This document shows, piece by piece, positions 1 through 6,231 of a stretch of DNA of 8,542 nt (position 1 is the first letter of the stretch; every line of letters starts with the position of its first letter). This DNA is from Sulfurimonas sp. (GTDB lineage Bacteria > Campylobacterota > Campylobacteria > Campylobacterales > Sulfurimonadaceae). Below the pieces are notes generated by a model. The model saw nothing but the letters and a program-made list of their open reading frames with translations. It did no database searches and was not told the origin of the DNA. Made by a program: the position numbers and the translations under genes. The DNA lies in the NCBI GenBank assembly GCA_002733155.1, contig NVUO01000009.1, positions 57,537 through 66,078 of the forward strand, given 5' to 3'.

Positions 1-1221
1 AAGTTGACGGCTAATACACCAGTCACGCAAATTACCCATCCAAGAGTTATAAGAGTTTATCCAGTGTGGTGGAAAAAATGTAGCCTCACCATTATTTGTT
101 TTTTCTATAGATTTTTGTGCTACATCTTTTCTTAAGAACCATTGTTTTGAGATATATGGTTCAACTACACTTTTACATCTATAACAATGACCAACCTGAT
201 GTTTATGCTCCTCTATCTTAATGATAAAACCCTCTTCATCAAGACGTTTAACTATAATCTCTCTAGCTTCTAGTCTATCTAAACCTTTAAACTCTTCAGC
301 ATAATCATTTAAAATACCTTTTTCATCAAAAACTGTGATGAATTCTAAATCGTGACGTTTTCCAACCTCGTAATCGTTTTGATCATGTGCAGGTGTAACC
401 TTTACCACACCAGTTCCAAAGTCCATATCTACATGAGTATCTGCAATGATTTTTACCTTACGTGAAAGAAGTGGAAGTGTAATTTCTTTACCAATTAGCT
501 TTTTATATCTTTCATCATCAGGGTGAACCATTACAGCTGTATCACCAAAATAAGTCTCAGGTCTAGTTGTTGCAACTTCAACTTCGCCGCTTCCATCAGA
601 AAATGGATATTTTATATGGTAAAATTTTCCATCTGTATCTTCATGTTCAACCTCTATGTCAGACAAGGCACCATCATGTGTACACCAGTTAACCATATAG
701 TTGCCACGAATAATAAGACCCTCATTATAAAGATGTACAAAGGCATCTTTTACTGAACTTTGAAGCCCTTTATCCATAGTAAAACGCTCACGTTTCCAAG
801 CTGGAGTTACACCCATTTTACGAAGTTGCTCAGTCATTATGCCAGCAGATTCTTTTTTCCAAGCCCATACACGTTCTAAAAATTTCTCACGCCCCAACTC
901 TTCTTTAGTAGTACCCTCGTGCAAAAGTTGTTTTTCCACTACATTTTGAGTGGCAATTCCAGCATGATCAGTCCCCGCCTGCCAAAGAGTCTTATATCCA
1001 TCCATACGTTTGTAACGAGTAATAATATCTTGAAGTGTAAATGTAAGTGCATGACCAATATGCAGGCGACCTGTTACATTTGGCGGTGGCATCATTATTG
1101 AGAAGTTTTTATCTTTTTTTTGAATAGCTTTATTGCCATCTATTTCGAAATATCCTCTATCTTCACAAATTTTATAATATTTATTTTCTATTGTCTGTGG
1201 TTCATAACTAGTTGCTGACAT
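1..1221 (-). CDS. valS: Valyl-tRNA synthetase, N-terminal 407 residues (partial, cut by left edge)
   Basis: Cytoplasmic class I aminoacyl-tRNA synthetase that charges tRNA-Val. The minus strand is open from ATG at 1221 to the window edge, giving 407 residues of a protein that is usually about 870-880. Seen in order: the PPPNVTG segment and HIGH catalytic motif (residues 54-57), the class I core, then the CP1 editing insertion with TTRPETYFGDTAV (218-230) and HDQNDYEVGKRH (279-290), which are hallmarks of ValRS editing. A CxxC pair (Cys346, Cys349) follows, then the return to the core at WCISRQ. The KMSKS loop, anticodon-binding domain and C-terminal coiled coil lie outside the window. The start is supported by AAAAGG placed 8 bases upstream. 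The gene is divergent from the rest of the window and is visibly less AT-rich, as expected of a core gene. Confidence 0.97.
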   Translation of the reverse strand, partial: MSATSYEPQTIENKYYKICEDRGYFEIDGNKAIQKKDKNFSIMMPPPNVTGRLHIGHALTFTLQDIITRYKRMDGYKTLWQAGTDHAGIATQNVVEKQLLHEGTTKEELGREKFLERVWAWKKESAGIMTEQLRKMGVTPAWKRERFTMDKGLQSSVKDAFVHLYNEGLIIRGNYMVNWCTHDGALSDIEVEHEDTDGKFYHIKYPFSDGSGEVEVATTRPETYFGDTAVMVHPDDERYKKLIGKEITLPLLSRKVKIIADTHVDMDFGTGVVKVTPAHDQNDYEVGKRHDLEFITVFDEKGILNDYAEEFKGLDRLEAREIIVKRLDEEGFIIKIEEHKHQVGHCYRCKSVVEPYISKQWFLRKDVAQKSIEKTNNGEATFFPPHWINSYNSWMGNLRDWCISRQL

Positions 1222-1256
1222 ATATTAAGCCTTTTGGTACATATTGAAATTTCGCG

Positions 1257-1262
1257 ATTATA
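1257..1262 (-). promoter_or_regulatory. Putative -10 hexamer of the valS promoter
   Basis: Reading the minus strand, the perfect hexamer TATAAT lies 35 bases upstream of the valS start codon and follows a T-rich stretch, as in many Campylobacterota sigma-70 promoters. No recognisable -35 box sits at the usual distance, which is common in this group. Transcription would begin near 1250 and give a leader of about 30 bases. Confidence 0.45.
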
Positions 1263-1286
1263 GCTAAAAATAGGTGAGGATTTGCT

Positions 1287-1292
1287 TATAAT
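1287..1292 (+). promoter_or_regulatory. Candidate distal -10 hexamer for the plus-strand operon
   Basis: A TATAAT hexamer preceded by TTTGCT lies about 210 bases upstream of the receptor gene. There is no clear -35 box. If it is used, the transcript leader would be about 200 bases long and would contain the REP-like palindrome at 1331-1367 and the dyad at 1441-1472. A perfect hexamer is not rare in DNA this AT-rich, so support is weak. Confidence 0.25.
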
Positions 1293-1330
1293 ATATTAAA
1301 CAGCAGGGCTGATTATTACAACTACTTTCA

Positions 1331-1367
1331 TCACCCTAAACTTGATTCCAAATCAAGTTTGGAATGA
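1331..1367. repeat. REP-like imperfect palindrome with two alternative hairpins
   Basis: On the plus strand AAACTTGATT (1338-1347) and AATCAAGTTT (1351-1360) are exact reverse complements around a 3-base loop. The pairing resumes imperfectly outwards to TCA (1331-1333) and TGA (1365-1367). Within the same bases ATTCCAAA (1345-1352) and TTTGGAAT (1358-1365) form a second perfect hairpin with a 5-base loop. It shares bases with the first, so only one can form at a time. The minus-strand reading CGTCATTCCAAACTTGATTT resembles a type of dispersed intergenic palindrome that I recall from many proteobacterial genomes. Only one copy is present here, so repetition is an inference. It is not a typical terminator, because no T-run abuts either arm. 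Confidence 0.55.
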
Positions 1368-1409
1368 CGATATTTTTCACTGTATGAATTAGCCGTGTAT
1401 TAAATAGAC

Positions 1410-1415
1410 TATAAT
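1410..1415 (+). promoter_or_regulatory. Candidate proximal -10 hexamer for the receptor operon
   Basis: A TATAAT hexamer lies 84 bases upstream of the receptor start codon. No good -35 match sits 16-18 bases upstream of it. Transcription would start near 1422 and leave the 7-bp dyad (1441-1472) inside the leader. This is the better placed of two plus-strand candidates, but the background is very AT-rich. Confidence 0.3.
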
Positions 1416-1440
1416 AATAAATATTTTATAACATATAGTA

Positions 1441-1472
1441 TTAGTTAAGTAAAAATATTGTAGGATAACTAA
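1441..1472. promoter_or_regulatory. 7-bp inverted repeat upstream of the operon, possible operator
   Basis: TTAGTTA (1441-1447) and TAACTAA (1466-1472) are perfect reverse complements with an 18-base spacer, 27 bases upstream of the receptor start. The spacing would suit a dimeric regulator binding two half-sites. The arms are short and the region is AT-rich, so chance is a real possibility. No DNA-binding regulator is encoded in the window. Confidence 0.2.
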
Positions 1473-1493
1473 AATTGTTTATAAATAAGAATC

Positions 1494-1498
1494 GAGGA
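1494..1498 (+). promoter_or_regulatory. Ribosome binding site of the receptor gene
   Basis: GAGGA sits before two tandem in-frame ATG codons at 1500 and 1503. It is only 1 base from the first ATG and 4 bases from the second, so initiation at 1503 (protein starting MNKFLL) is more likely than at 1500 (MMNKFLL). The signal peptide works with either start. Confidence 0.6.
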
Positions 1499-1499
1499 A

Positions 1500-3491
1500 A
1501 TGATGAATAAATTTTTATTAACTATTATTTTACCATCACTACTTTTAGCACATGAATTTAATGGAGATGTAGAGAATGAAATCTCTTGGCTAAAAGAGGA
1601 AACTTATGTTATCTCAGCTTCAAGAGTTAAAGAAAATATTAAAAAGACACCAGTATCTATAACAGTTATAGATAAAGATACGATTCAAAATATGGGTGCA
1701 AATAATTTTTTAGATATATTACGTCTAGTTCCAGGTATGGGAGTTAGTCAGAGTAATGTTTATGTAGATAAAATAGAATCTCGTGGTATTAAGATTTGGT
1801 TTAGTGAAAAAGTATTGATAATGCTTGATGGACACTCTTTAAATATCGACTTGTTAAATGGTGGAACTACTGGTGCTTATAAATATTTTCCAGTAGAAAT
1901 CATACAAAGAATAGAGATTATGAAGGGACCAGCTTCAGCTCTTTATGGGGAGAATGCTTTTAGTGCAGTTATAAATATAATTACAAAAAAATCAGCTGAG
2001 ATAGATGGGACGATAGCATCCATTAAATACGGTAGTGATAATACAAAAACAATAAATCTTCTTTATGGAAAAAAATATGAAGACTTTGAACTAACTACAA
2101 ATATAAATTATAGAGATACAAATGGTGATAGTCGTTATATTGAGAGTGACGTGGTAGGAAATAGTGGATATACAAATCCATATGCTAGAAGTCTTTATGC
2201 ATATCTTTTTTTAAAACATAATAATGGTTTTTATATAAAAGGAAATATAAATTCTATTAAAGATGGACCTAAACTAGGAATAGTCTATGCGTTAAATGAT
2301 GAAGACCACTCACATAGAAAAGCTTATTTTTTAGAACTTGGTTATGAGAAAAAAATAGATGATATGTACTCATTGCTAGCAAGAGTTTATGATGACGAAT
2401 ATATAGTTGAAAATAGATGGGAACTTTATCCAGAGGGATTTCCTAGCCCCATCTTTGCTGATGGGCTAGTAGCTCAAACAAATTACAAAACTAAAAAGAC
2501 TGGTTCAGAAATATTGTTAACAATAAAAGAAAAAAATTTCACAGTAGTATCAGGGATATCTTATGAAATTCAAGAATTAAATAATCCAACCTATGATGCT
2601 AATTATAATCCTATAACTGGAGCCCCACTTACAAAGATGCAAAATTTTTCTGCTGCCAATACTAATTTTATTTCTGAGGTCGAGAGATCTTTTTATGCAG
2701 CTTATAGTGAGTTGCTTTATGATGTTAATGATGCTTTACGTTTTAACATAGGCTTTAGATATGATTATTATACAGACTTTGGAAAATCTTTAAATCCTAG
2801 ATTCGGAGCTGCTTTGGCAATAAATGAAAACAATAATATAAAAATCATGTATTCAGAAGCATTTCGTGCACCAACATTTGCCGAGTTATACAATAAAAAC
2901 AATCCAGCAATCTTAGGTAACCCAGACTTAAGTCCAGAGAAAATTAGAACTATTGAACTTAATATTGATAATGAAAGCATAAAAAATTTAAGACTGTCTC
3001 TAAGTCTATATAAAAGTGAAATAGAAGATGTTATTTTAATAGAAAATGGACAACATCAAAATCTTGCAAAGATAAATGCATATGGTTTGGAAGCTCAAGT
3101 AAAATATGATTTAAAAAGAGGTTCATATATTTTGGCTAATTATACCTACAAAGATTCAGAAAATAAAGATACGGGACAAGACTTAGAAGATATAGCAAAT
3201 AATGAGGGATATTTGGCATTAAATTATAGAATAAATAAATATTTTAATTTTTATCTTGATGCAAATTATATAGGTTCTCAGACTAGAAGCATTACAGATA
3301 CAAGGGCTAAGGTTCGAAGCAGTGTTATTAGTAATTTAACATTGATAAGTAAAAATTTCATTTTAAATAATGCGACAGCGAGAATATCTGTTTATAATAT
3401 ATTTGATGAAAAGACTTATGATTCTTCAAGCACAGTTGATTATCCAATTGCAAGTCGTTCATATATGGCTGAGCTTAGTTACAGATTTTAA
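1500..3491 (+). CDS. TonB-dependent outer-membrane receptor
   Basis: A 663-residue outer-membrane beta-barrel that would import a ligand into the periplasm using TonB-ExbBD energy. Residues 1-17 form a signal peptide (hydrophobic core, probable cleavage after LLLA). A probable TonB box lies near EETYVISASR (33-42). The plug domain spans roughly 45-163: KTPVSITVIDKDTI, ILRLVPGM, LIMLDGHSLN and the closing RIEIMKGPASALYG. The barrel fills the rest, with the typical motif SEAFRAPTFAELY (452-464), then GNPDLSPEK, and a C-terminal strand ending in Tyr-Arg-Phe, which suits recognition by the Bam machinery. Size and plug resemble the CirA/BtuB-like small receptors. The ligand cannot be read from sequence. 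No N-terminal STN signalling domain is present. It is the first gene of the operon, and the next start follows after 12 bp. The true start may be the ATG at 1503. Confidence 0.95.
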   Translation: MMNKFLLTIILPSLLLAHEFNGDVENEISWLKEETYVISASRVKENIKKTPVSITVIDKDTIQNMGANNFLDILRLVPGMGVSQSNVYVDKIESRGIKIWFSEKVLIMLDGHSLNIDLLNGGTTGAYKYFPVEIIQRIEIMKGPASALYGENAFSAVINIITKKSAEIDGTIASIKYGSDNTKTINLLYGKKYEDFELTTNINYRDTNGDSRYIESDVVGNSGYTNPYARSLYAYLFLKHNNGFYIKGNINSIKDGPKLGIVYALNDEDHSHRKAYFLELGYEKKIDDMYSLLARVYDDEYIVENRWELYPEGFPSPIFADGLVAQTNYKTKKTGSEILLTIKEKNFTVVSGISYEIQELNNPTYDANYNPITGAPLTKMQNFSAANTNFISEVERSFYAAYSELLYDVNDALRFNIGFRYDYYTDFGKSLNPRFGAALAINENNNIKIMYSEAFRAPTFAELYNKNNPAILGNPDLSPEKIRTIELNIDNESIKNLRLSLSLYKSEIEDVILIENGQHQNLAKINAYGLEAQVKYDLKRGSYILANYTYKDSENKDTGQDLEDIANNEGYLALNYRINKYFNFYLDANYIGSQTRSITDTRAKVRSSVISNLTLISKNFILNNATARISVYNIFDEKTYDSSSTVDYPIASRSYMAELSYRF

Positions 3492-3495
3492 AGGA
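3491..3495 (+). promoter_or_regulatory. Ribosome binding site of the DUF917-type N-terminal gene
   Basis: AAGGA overlaps the last base of the receptor stop codon and lies 8 bases before the ATG at 3504. This is good spacing and shows that the first half of the split gene has its own initiation signal. Confidence 0.7.
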
Positions 3496-3503
3496 ATAGT
3501 GCT

Positions 3504-4157
3504 ATGACAATAGGTAAAATAGAATTAGAACAAATTCTTTATGGTGCATGTTTTTTAGCCTCAGGTGGTGGTGGACCAATAAGTTTAGGACAAAGTTGTA
3601 TAGATGCAAGTTTTGGTGATATTGATAAGGTTGAAGTTGTTGATGTTGACAGCCTAAATGTTGATGATTGGCTAGTTTTAAGCTCTGGAATGGGTCTACC
3701 TAGTGCAAAGTTTAATGCAAGTGAGCTAAATATGTCTGTATTAAATGTGACAGAAATTATTCAAGACTGGTGTAGTAAATATAAAAGTGATTTTGAAAAT
3801 TTTAAATATATAATACCAGTAGAAGTAGGTACAATAAACTCCATATTACCAATTATAACCTGTAAGTTAGCAAAAGATAAAGGGGTAGAGTTAAAAGTGT
3901 TAAATGCAGATCCAGCAGGTAGATCAGTTCCAACCTTACCCTTAACTCTTTTTGCAGGGCATAATTGTGATTTTTATCCTAATTTTATGGCTAGTGGAGC
4001 AGAAAAGCCTCTTTATGCATCATATAAAATGGATACTTTAAATCAAGTACAAGATTATTTCGAACAATTATTTACATCTCCTGCATTTAATAATAGTGGA
4101 GGGATTGCCATGTACCCAATGAGTAAAAAAGAATTAATGATATTATATATTATATGA
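3504..4157 (+). CDS. DUF917 / S-methyl-thiohydantoin desulfurase-like protein, N-terminal part (split gene)
   Basis: These 217 residues match the N-terminal domain of the former DUF917 family, now named after S-methyl thiohydantoin desulfurase. Seen: ILYGACFLASGGGGP (11-25), the family's glycine-rich opening; IIPVEVGTINSI (103-114); NADPAGRSVPTLPL (134-147), matching the family pattern D-x-x-GR-x-x-P-x-L; and GGIAMYPMS (199-207). Family members are usually about 350-380 residues, and this frame stops just after YPM, where the second domain should begin. The missing C-terminal domain is in the next frame, overlapping by 4 bp. No signal peptide is present, so it is cytoplasmic. The family has been linked to breakdown of thiohydantoin and hydantoin-type compounds, including S-methyl-ergothioneine catabolism, but the substrate here is unknown. 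It may be a recent pseudogene or a true two-subunit form. Confidence 0.8.
   Translation: MTIGKIELEQILYGACFLASGGGGPISLGQSCIDASFGDIDKVEVVDVDSLNVDDWLVLSSGMGLPSAKFNASELNMSVLNVTEIIQDWCSKYKSDFENFKYIIPVEVGTINSILPIITCKLAKDKGVELKVLNADPAGRSVPTLPLTLFAGHNCDFYPNFMASGAEKPLYASYKMDTLNQVQDYFEQLFTSPAFNNSGGIAMYPMSKKELMILYII
4125..4130 (+). other. A6 tract at the reading-frame break of the split DUF917 gene
   Basis: Six adenines encode Lys-Lys in the first frame, just after the conserved YPM. The second frame is open from 4127 onward, because its last upstream stop is TAA at 4124-4126. A shift of -1 anywhere from about 4127 to 4157 would join the two halves into one protein. Loss of one A from an ancestral A7 would also explain the present frames. 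Six As is short for efficient slippage, so this is only a candidate site. Confidence 0.3.
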
Positions 4158-4609
4158 ATAATGTATCAAATGAAAAAAGAAAAACTAAAGAGATATTTGT
4201 TGGTACATTAACAGCTATAGAAGAAGAAGCGATAAATGGTACAGATATTGGTATGTTAATTATAAATGGGGAAGATGCTTATAGTGGGCAAACACTAAAG
4301 GTAGCTACCGAAAATGAAAATTTATTTGCAAATATTATAGATAAAGAGGGTGTATCAAAACCCTATATAATGGGTCCTGATTCTATATGTTATTTACTAG
4401 ATGGGATTGATGGTATTAAAATTTTGGATGTTACAGCTATTAATGATTTATTTAATTGTCCTATAAGTAAGAGTATAAAAATTTATGTAATAGGCATAGA
4501 TGCACCGCAGAATGTAAAAAACTGCCCAAAATTAATTGAAAATTGGTGTGAAATCAACAAGTCTCTTGGCGGTCCTGATACATATACACAAGCATGGTTA
4601 GGTGCGTAA
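4154..4609 (+). CDS. DUF917 / S-methyl-thiohydantoin desulfurase-like protein, C-terminal part (split gene)
   Basis: These 151 residues match the C-terminal domain of the same family: IFVGTLTAIEEE (14-25), YSGQTLKVATENENLFA (43-59), matching the family's Asn-Glu-Asn-Leu, MGPDSICYLLD (73-83), and IYVIGIDAP (110-118). The ATG at 4154 overlaps the previous stop as ATGA. No Shine-Dalgarno sequence is visible upstream, so independent translation would depend on coupling to the first frame. The two halves add up to 368 residues, near family length. However, I cannot find the Pro-Gly-Thr-containing linker that I recall after YPM in any plus frame, which points to a small deletion together with the frameshift. 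The frame stays open for 151 codons in very AT-rich DNA, so the break is recent or the piece is still under selection. Confidence 0.75.
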   Translation: MNNVSNEKRKTKEIFVGTLTAIEEEAINGTDIGMLIINGEDAYSGQTLKVATENENLFANIIDKEGVSKPYIMGPDSICYLLDGIDGIKILDVTAINDLFNCPISKSIKIYVIGIDAPQNVKNCPKLIENWCEINKSLGGPDTYTQAWLGA

Positions 4610-4615
4610 AAATTC

Positions 4616-5362
4616 ATGAAAATTATTTTTCTTAGTATATTATTATTAACTACACTTTTTGCACAATCTGTAAAAGTGTGCTTTTATACTATAGAAAATA
4701 ATATAAAAAATTTCAAATCTTTAAAGTTTAAATTTGATAAATATTTATCCAAGTATGGTGACTATGAGTTTCAAGCCTTCAGTGATAAATCTACATTTGA
4801 AAAGTATATAAACAATAACAATGTCATATTAATTTTATCTAGTACCCATTATAAAAATATTATAAAAACTAAAAAATTCAAGGCAAAATTTATTGCTTTA
4901 AAAAATAATAAGATTAAAGATATAGAAGTTATTATTGGGAAAAAAAACAGAGAGTTAGATGGTGTAATTACATCTGCGCATAGTGAAAAATATACTAAAA
5001 ATTTGTTAAAAGGCATAGATAAAAAACTATCCATATTAGTAGTTCCAAAAGAGATAGATGCCCTAATGTCAGTTGGTTTTGGTATGAGCGATTTTGCTGT
5101 AGTATCTAAAGGTAGTTTTATAAACATACAAGAAATTAATGGTTTTTTAACAAAAGACTTAAGAATATACAATGAACTAAATTCAACTTATAGAATTGTT
5201 ATTGCTTTGGCTATACAAGATTTTAAAAATAAAAATATAAGTAATATTTTTGAAGATATGCAAAATAGTGAAAATGGCCAGTATATATTATATACATTAG
5301 GTATAGATAGGTTTATACAACTTAAAGTTGAAGATTTAAGATATTTAGGGGGTATAAAATGA
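4616..5362 (+). CDS. Exported PhnD-like substrate-binding protein
   Basis: A 248-residue periplasmic protein. Residues 1-16 form a signal peptide with probable cleavage at LFA/QS. There is no lipobox cysteine, so it should be soluble. The fold appears to be a small type 2 periplasmic binding protein of the phosphate/phosphite/phosphonate (PhnD-like) group. Seen: KVCFYTIENN near the mature start, a FDKYLSKYGDYEF segment (40-52), VILILSSTHYKNI (70-82), and VPKEIDALMSVGFGMSDF (143-160), which resembles binding-protein hinge and ligand-site regions. It starts 6 bp after the previous gene with only a weak, distant AGG. It ends in a 4-bp overlap with a second binding protein. No permease or ATPase follows, so a role in sensing is more likely than transport. 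Family assignment is by motif recollection and is less certain than for its neighbours. Confidence 0.65.
   Translation: MKIIFLSILLLTTLFAQSVKVCFYTIENNIKNFKSLKFKFDKYLSKYGDYEFQAFSDKSTFEKYINNNNVILILSSTHYKNIIKTKKFKAKFIALKNNKIKDIEVIIGKKNRELDGVITSAHSEKYTKNLLKGIDKKLSILVVPKEIDALMSVGFGMSDFAVVSKGSFINIQEINGFLTKDLRIYNELNSTYRIVIALAIQDFKNKNISNIFEDMQNSENGQYILYTLGIDRFIQLKVEDLRYLGGIK
5347..5352 (+). promoter_or_regulatory. Strong ribosome binding site of the second binding-protein gene
   Basis: AGGGGG lies inside the end of the upstream gene, 6 bases before the ATG at 5359, whose ATGA overlaps the upstream stop. It is the strongest Shine-Dalgarno sequence in the operon and fixes the start codon. It suggests relatively high synthesis of this binding protein. 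Confidence 0.65.
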
Positions 5363-6231
5363 GATTTATATTAATTTTTATTTTATTTATAGTTTATGTT
5401 CAAGCAAAGACAATTTTAGTTATAAATTCTAATTCTGAAATAAGTAAATACAAAGAAACTGAACTGGCATTTAGAAATAGTTTTAAAGGAGAATTTAGCT
5501 TTTTAGATATATCAAAAATGTCAAAAGATGAAATAAAAAAATATTTATATGATGAATATCCTAATATAGTTTATACTATAGGTACTAGGGCATATAAATA
5601 TGTATATAAATATATACCAGAGAAAAAGGTATTTTTTTCTTCAATTGTCAATTGGAAACGTTTACCTAAAAAGAAACATTTCTCGGGTGTCTTAGTAGAG
5701 CTTCATTCTGGTATGCAATTAACTATGATAAATTCCCTATGTTTAAATATCAAAACATTTGGCATAGTGTATAGTCATTATTCTAAGGATGTAGTATCAG
5801 CATTTATAAACAGTGCTAAAAATATGAATTTTAATATTGTAGGACAAGAGATTAAATCTATAAAAGATATAAATATAGATAAGTTATTAAATAAAAGTGA
5901 TTCTTTAATCCTTATAGCTGATCCTATTGTAATAAGTGATAAAAATACTTTAAAAAATATTTTTAAAACTGCCAAAAAACTAAAAAAGCCTATTTTTGCA
6001 TATGATAAAATATTTTTAAAATATGGAGCTATGCTTAGTATATCTGTAGATAATCCAACTATTGGTAGACAAATAGCTACAATGATAAAATCTTATTTAG
6101 ATAAAAAATATCAAAAAAATATACAGTATCCAGTAGGTAGTCATGTTGTTTTTAATAAAAAAGTAGCAGAAGAACTTAAGATTGAACTTTCTAACAATAA
6201 GATAAATATTATTGATGAGTTTAGTGAATGA
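5359..6231 (+). CDS. Exported ABC_sub_bind-family (type 1 fold) substrate-binding protein
   Basis: A 290-residue periplasmic protein with signal peptide 1-16 (cleavage near VQA/KT) and no lipobox. The mature part resembles the ABC_sub_bind family (Pfam PF04392), a type 1 binding-protein fold related to LivJ and LacI sensors. Seen: [15 protein letters not shown] at the first strand, [11 protein letters not shown] (70-80), VFFSSIVNW (91-99), [13 protein letters not shown] (134-146), [11 protein letters not shown] (184-194) and the late motif [11 protein letters not shown] (230-240). Together with the PhnD-like protein upstream it forms a pair of binding proteins of unrelated folds. The gene ends in an ATGA overlap with the histidine kinase gene, a pairing that suggests the protein presents its ligand to the kinase's periplasmic domain. 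No transporter subunits are nearby. The ligand is unknown. Confidence 0.78.
   Translation: MRFILIFILFIVYVQAKTILVINSNSEISKYKETELAFRNSFKGEFSFLDISKMSKDEIKKYLYDEYPNIVYTIGTRAYKYVYKYIPEKKVFFSSIVNWKRLPKKKHFSGVLVELHSGMQLTMINSLCLNIKTFGIVYSHYSKDVVSAFINSAKNMNFNIVGQEIKSIKDINIDKLLNKSDSLILIADPIVISDKNTLKNIFKTAKKLKKPIFAYDKIFLKYGAMLSISVDNPTIGRQIATMIKSYLDKKYQKNIQYPVGSHVVFNKKVAEELKIELSNNKINIIDEFSE

Larger units (their letters stand above)
1222..1499. other. Divergent intergenic region between valS and the receptor operon
   Basis: This 278-bp stretch contains no credible gene. It separates two divergent transcription units, so it should carry promoters for both. It contains -10-like hexamers on both strands, one REP-like palindrome and a 7-bp dyad, each listed separately. 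I saw no tRNA, riboswitch, convincing Fur box or sigma-54 site. Confidence 0.8.

Noticed and set aside
523..1101. Short plus-strand open frames at 523-756 and 919-1101
   Set aside because: They lie antisense to the well-conserved valS frame, have no Shine-Dalgarno sequence and give low-complexity peptides without recognisable domains.
1273..1286. Possible sigma-54 promoter (GG, then TTTGCT)
   Set aside because: The distance between the GG and GC elements is one base short of the strict sigma-54 spacing, and the GG element lacks the CAC extension.
1338..1376. Rho-independent terminator at the REP-like hairpin
   Set aside because: The T-run (1372-1376) is separated from both hairpins by 6 or more bases. 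There is no T-run on the minus side, and the flanking genes diverge, so none is needed.
1420..1459. AATATTTT / AAAATATT inverted repeat
   Set aside because: Only A and T, 24-base loop, in a highly AT-rich spacer. It is easily explained by chance.
1400..1499. Fur box before the TonB receptor gene
   Set aside because: The region is AT-rich, but I found no credible 19-bp palindrome of the GATAAT type. Iron regulation cannot be supported from sequence.
4940..4947. A8 tracts (also at 6705-6712 and 7570-7577) as phase-variable switches
   Set aside because: Runs of this length are expected in DNA this AT-rich, all three frames are intact, and phase variation in this group usually uses longer G/C tracts.
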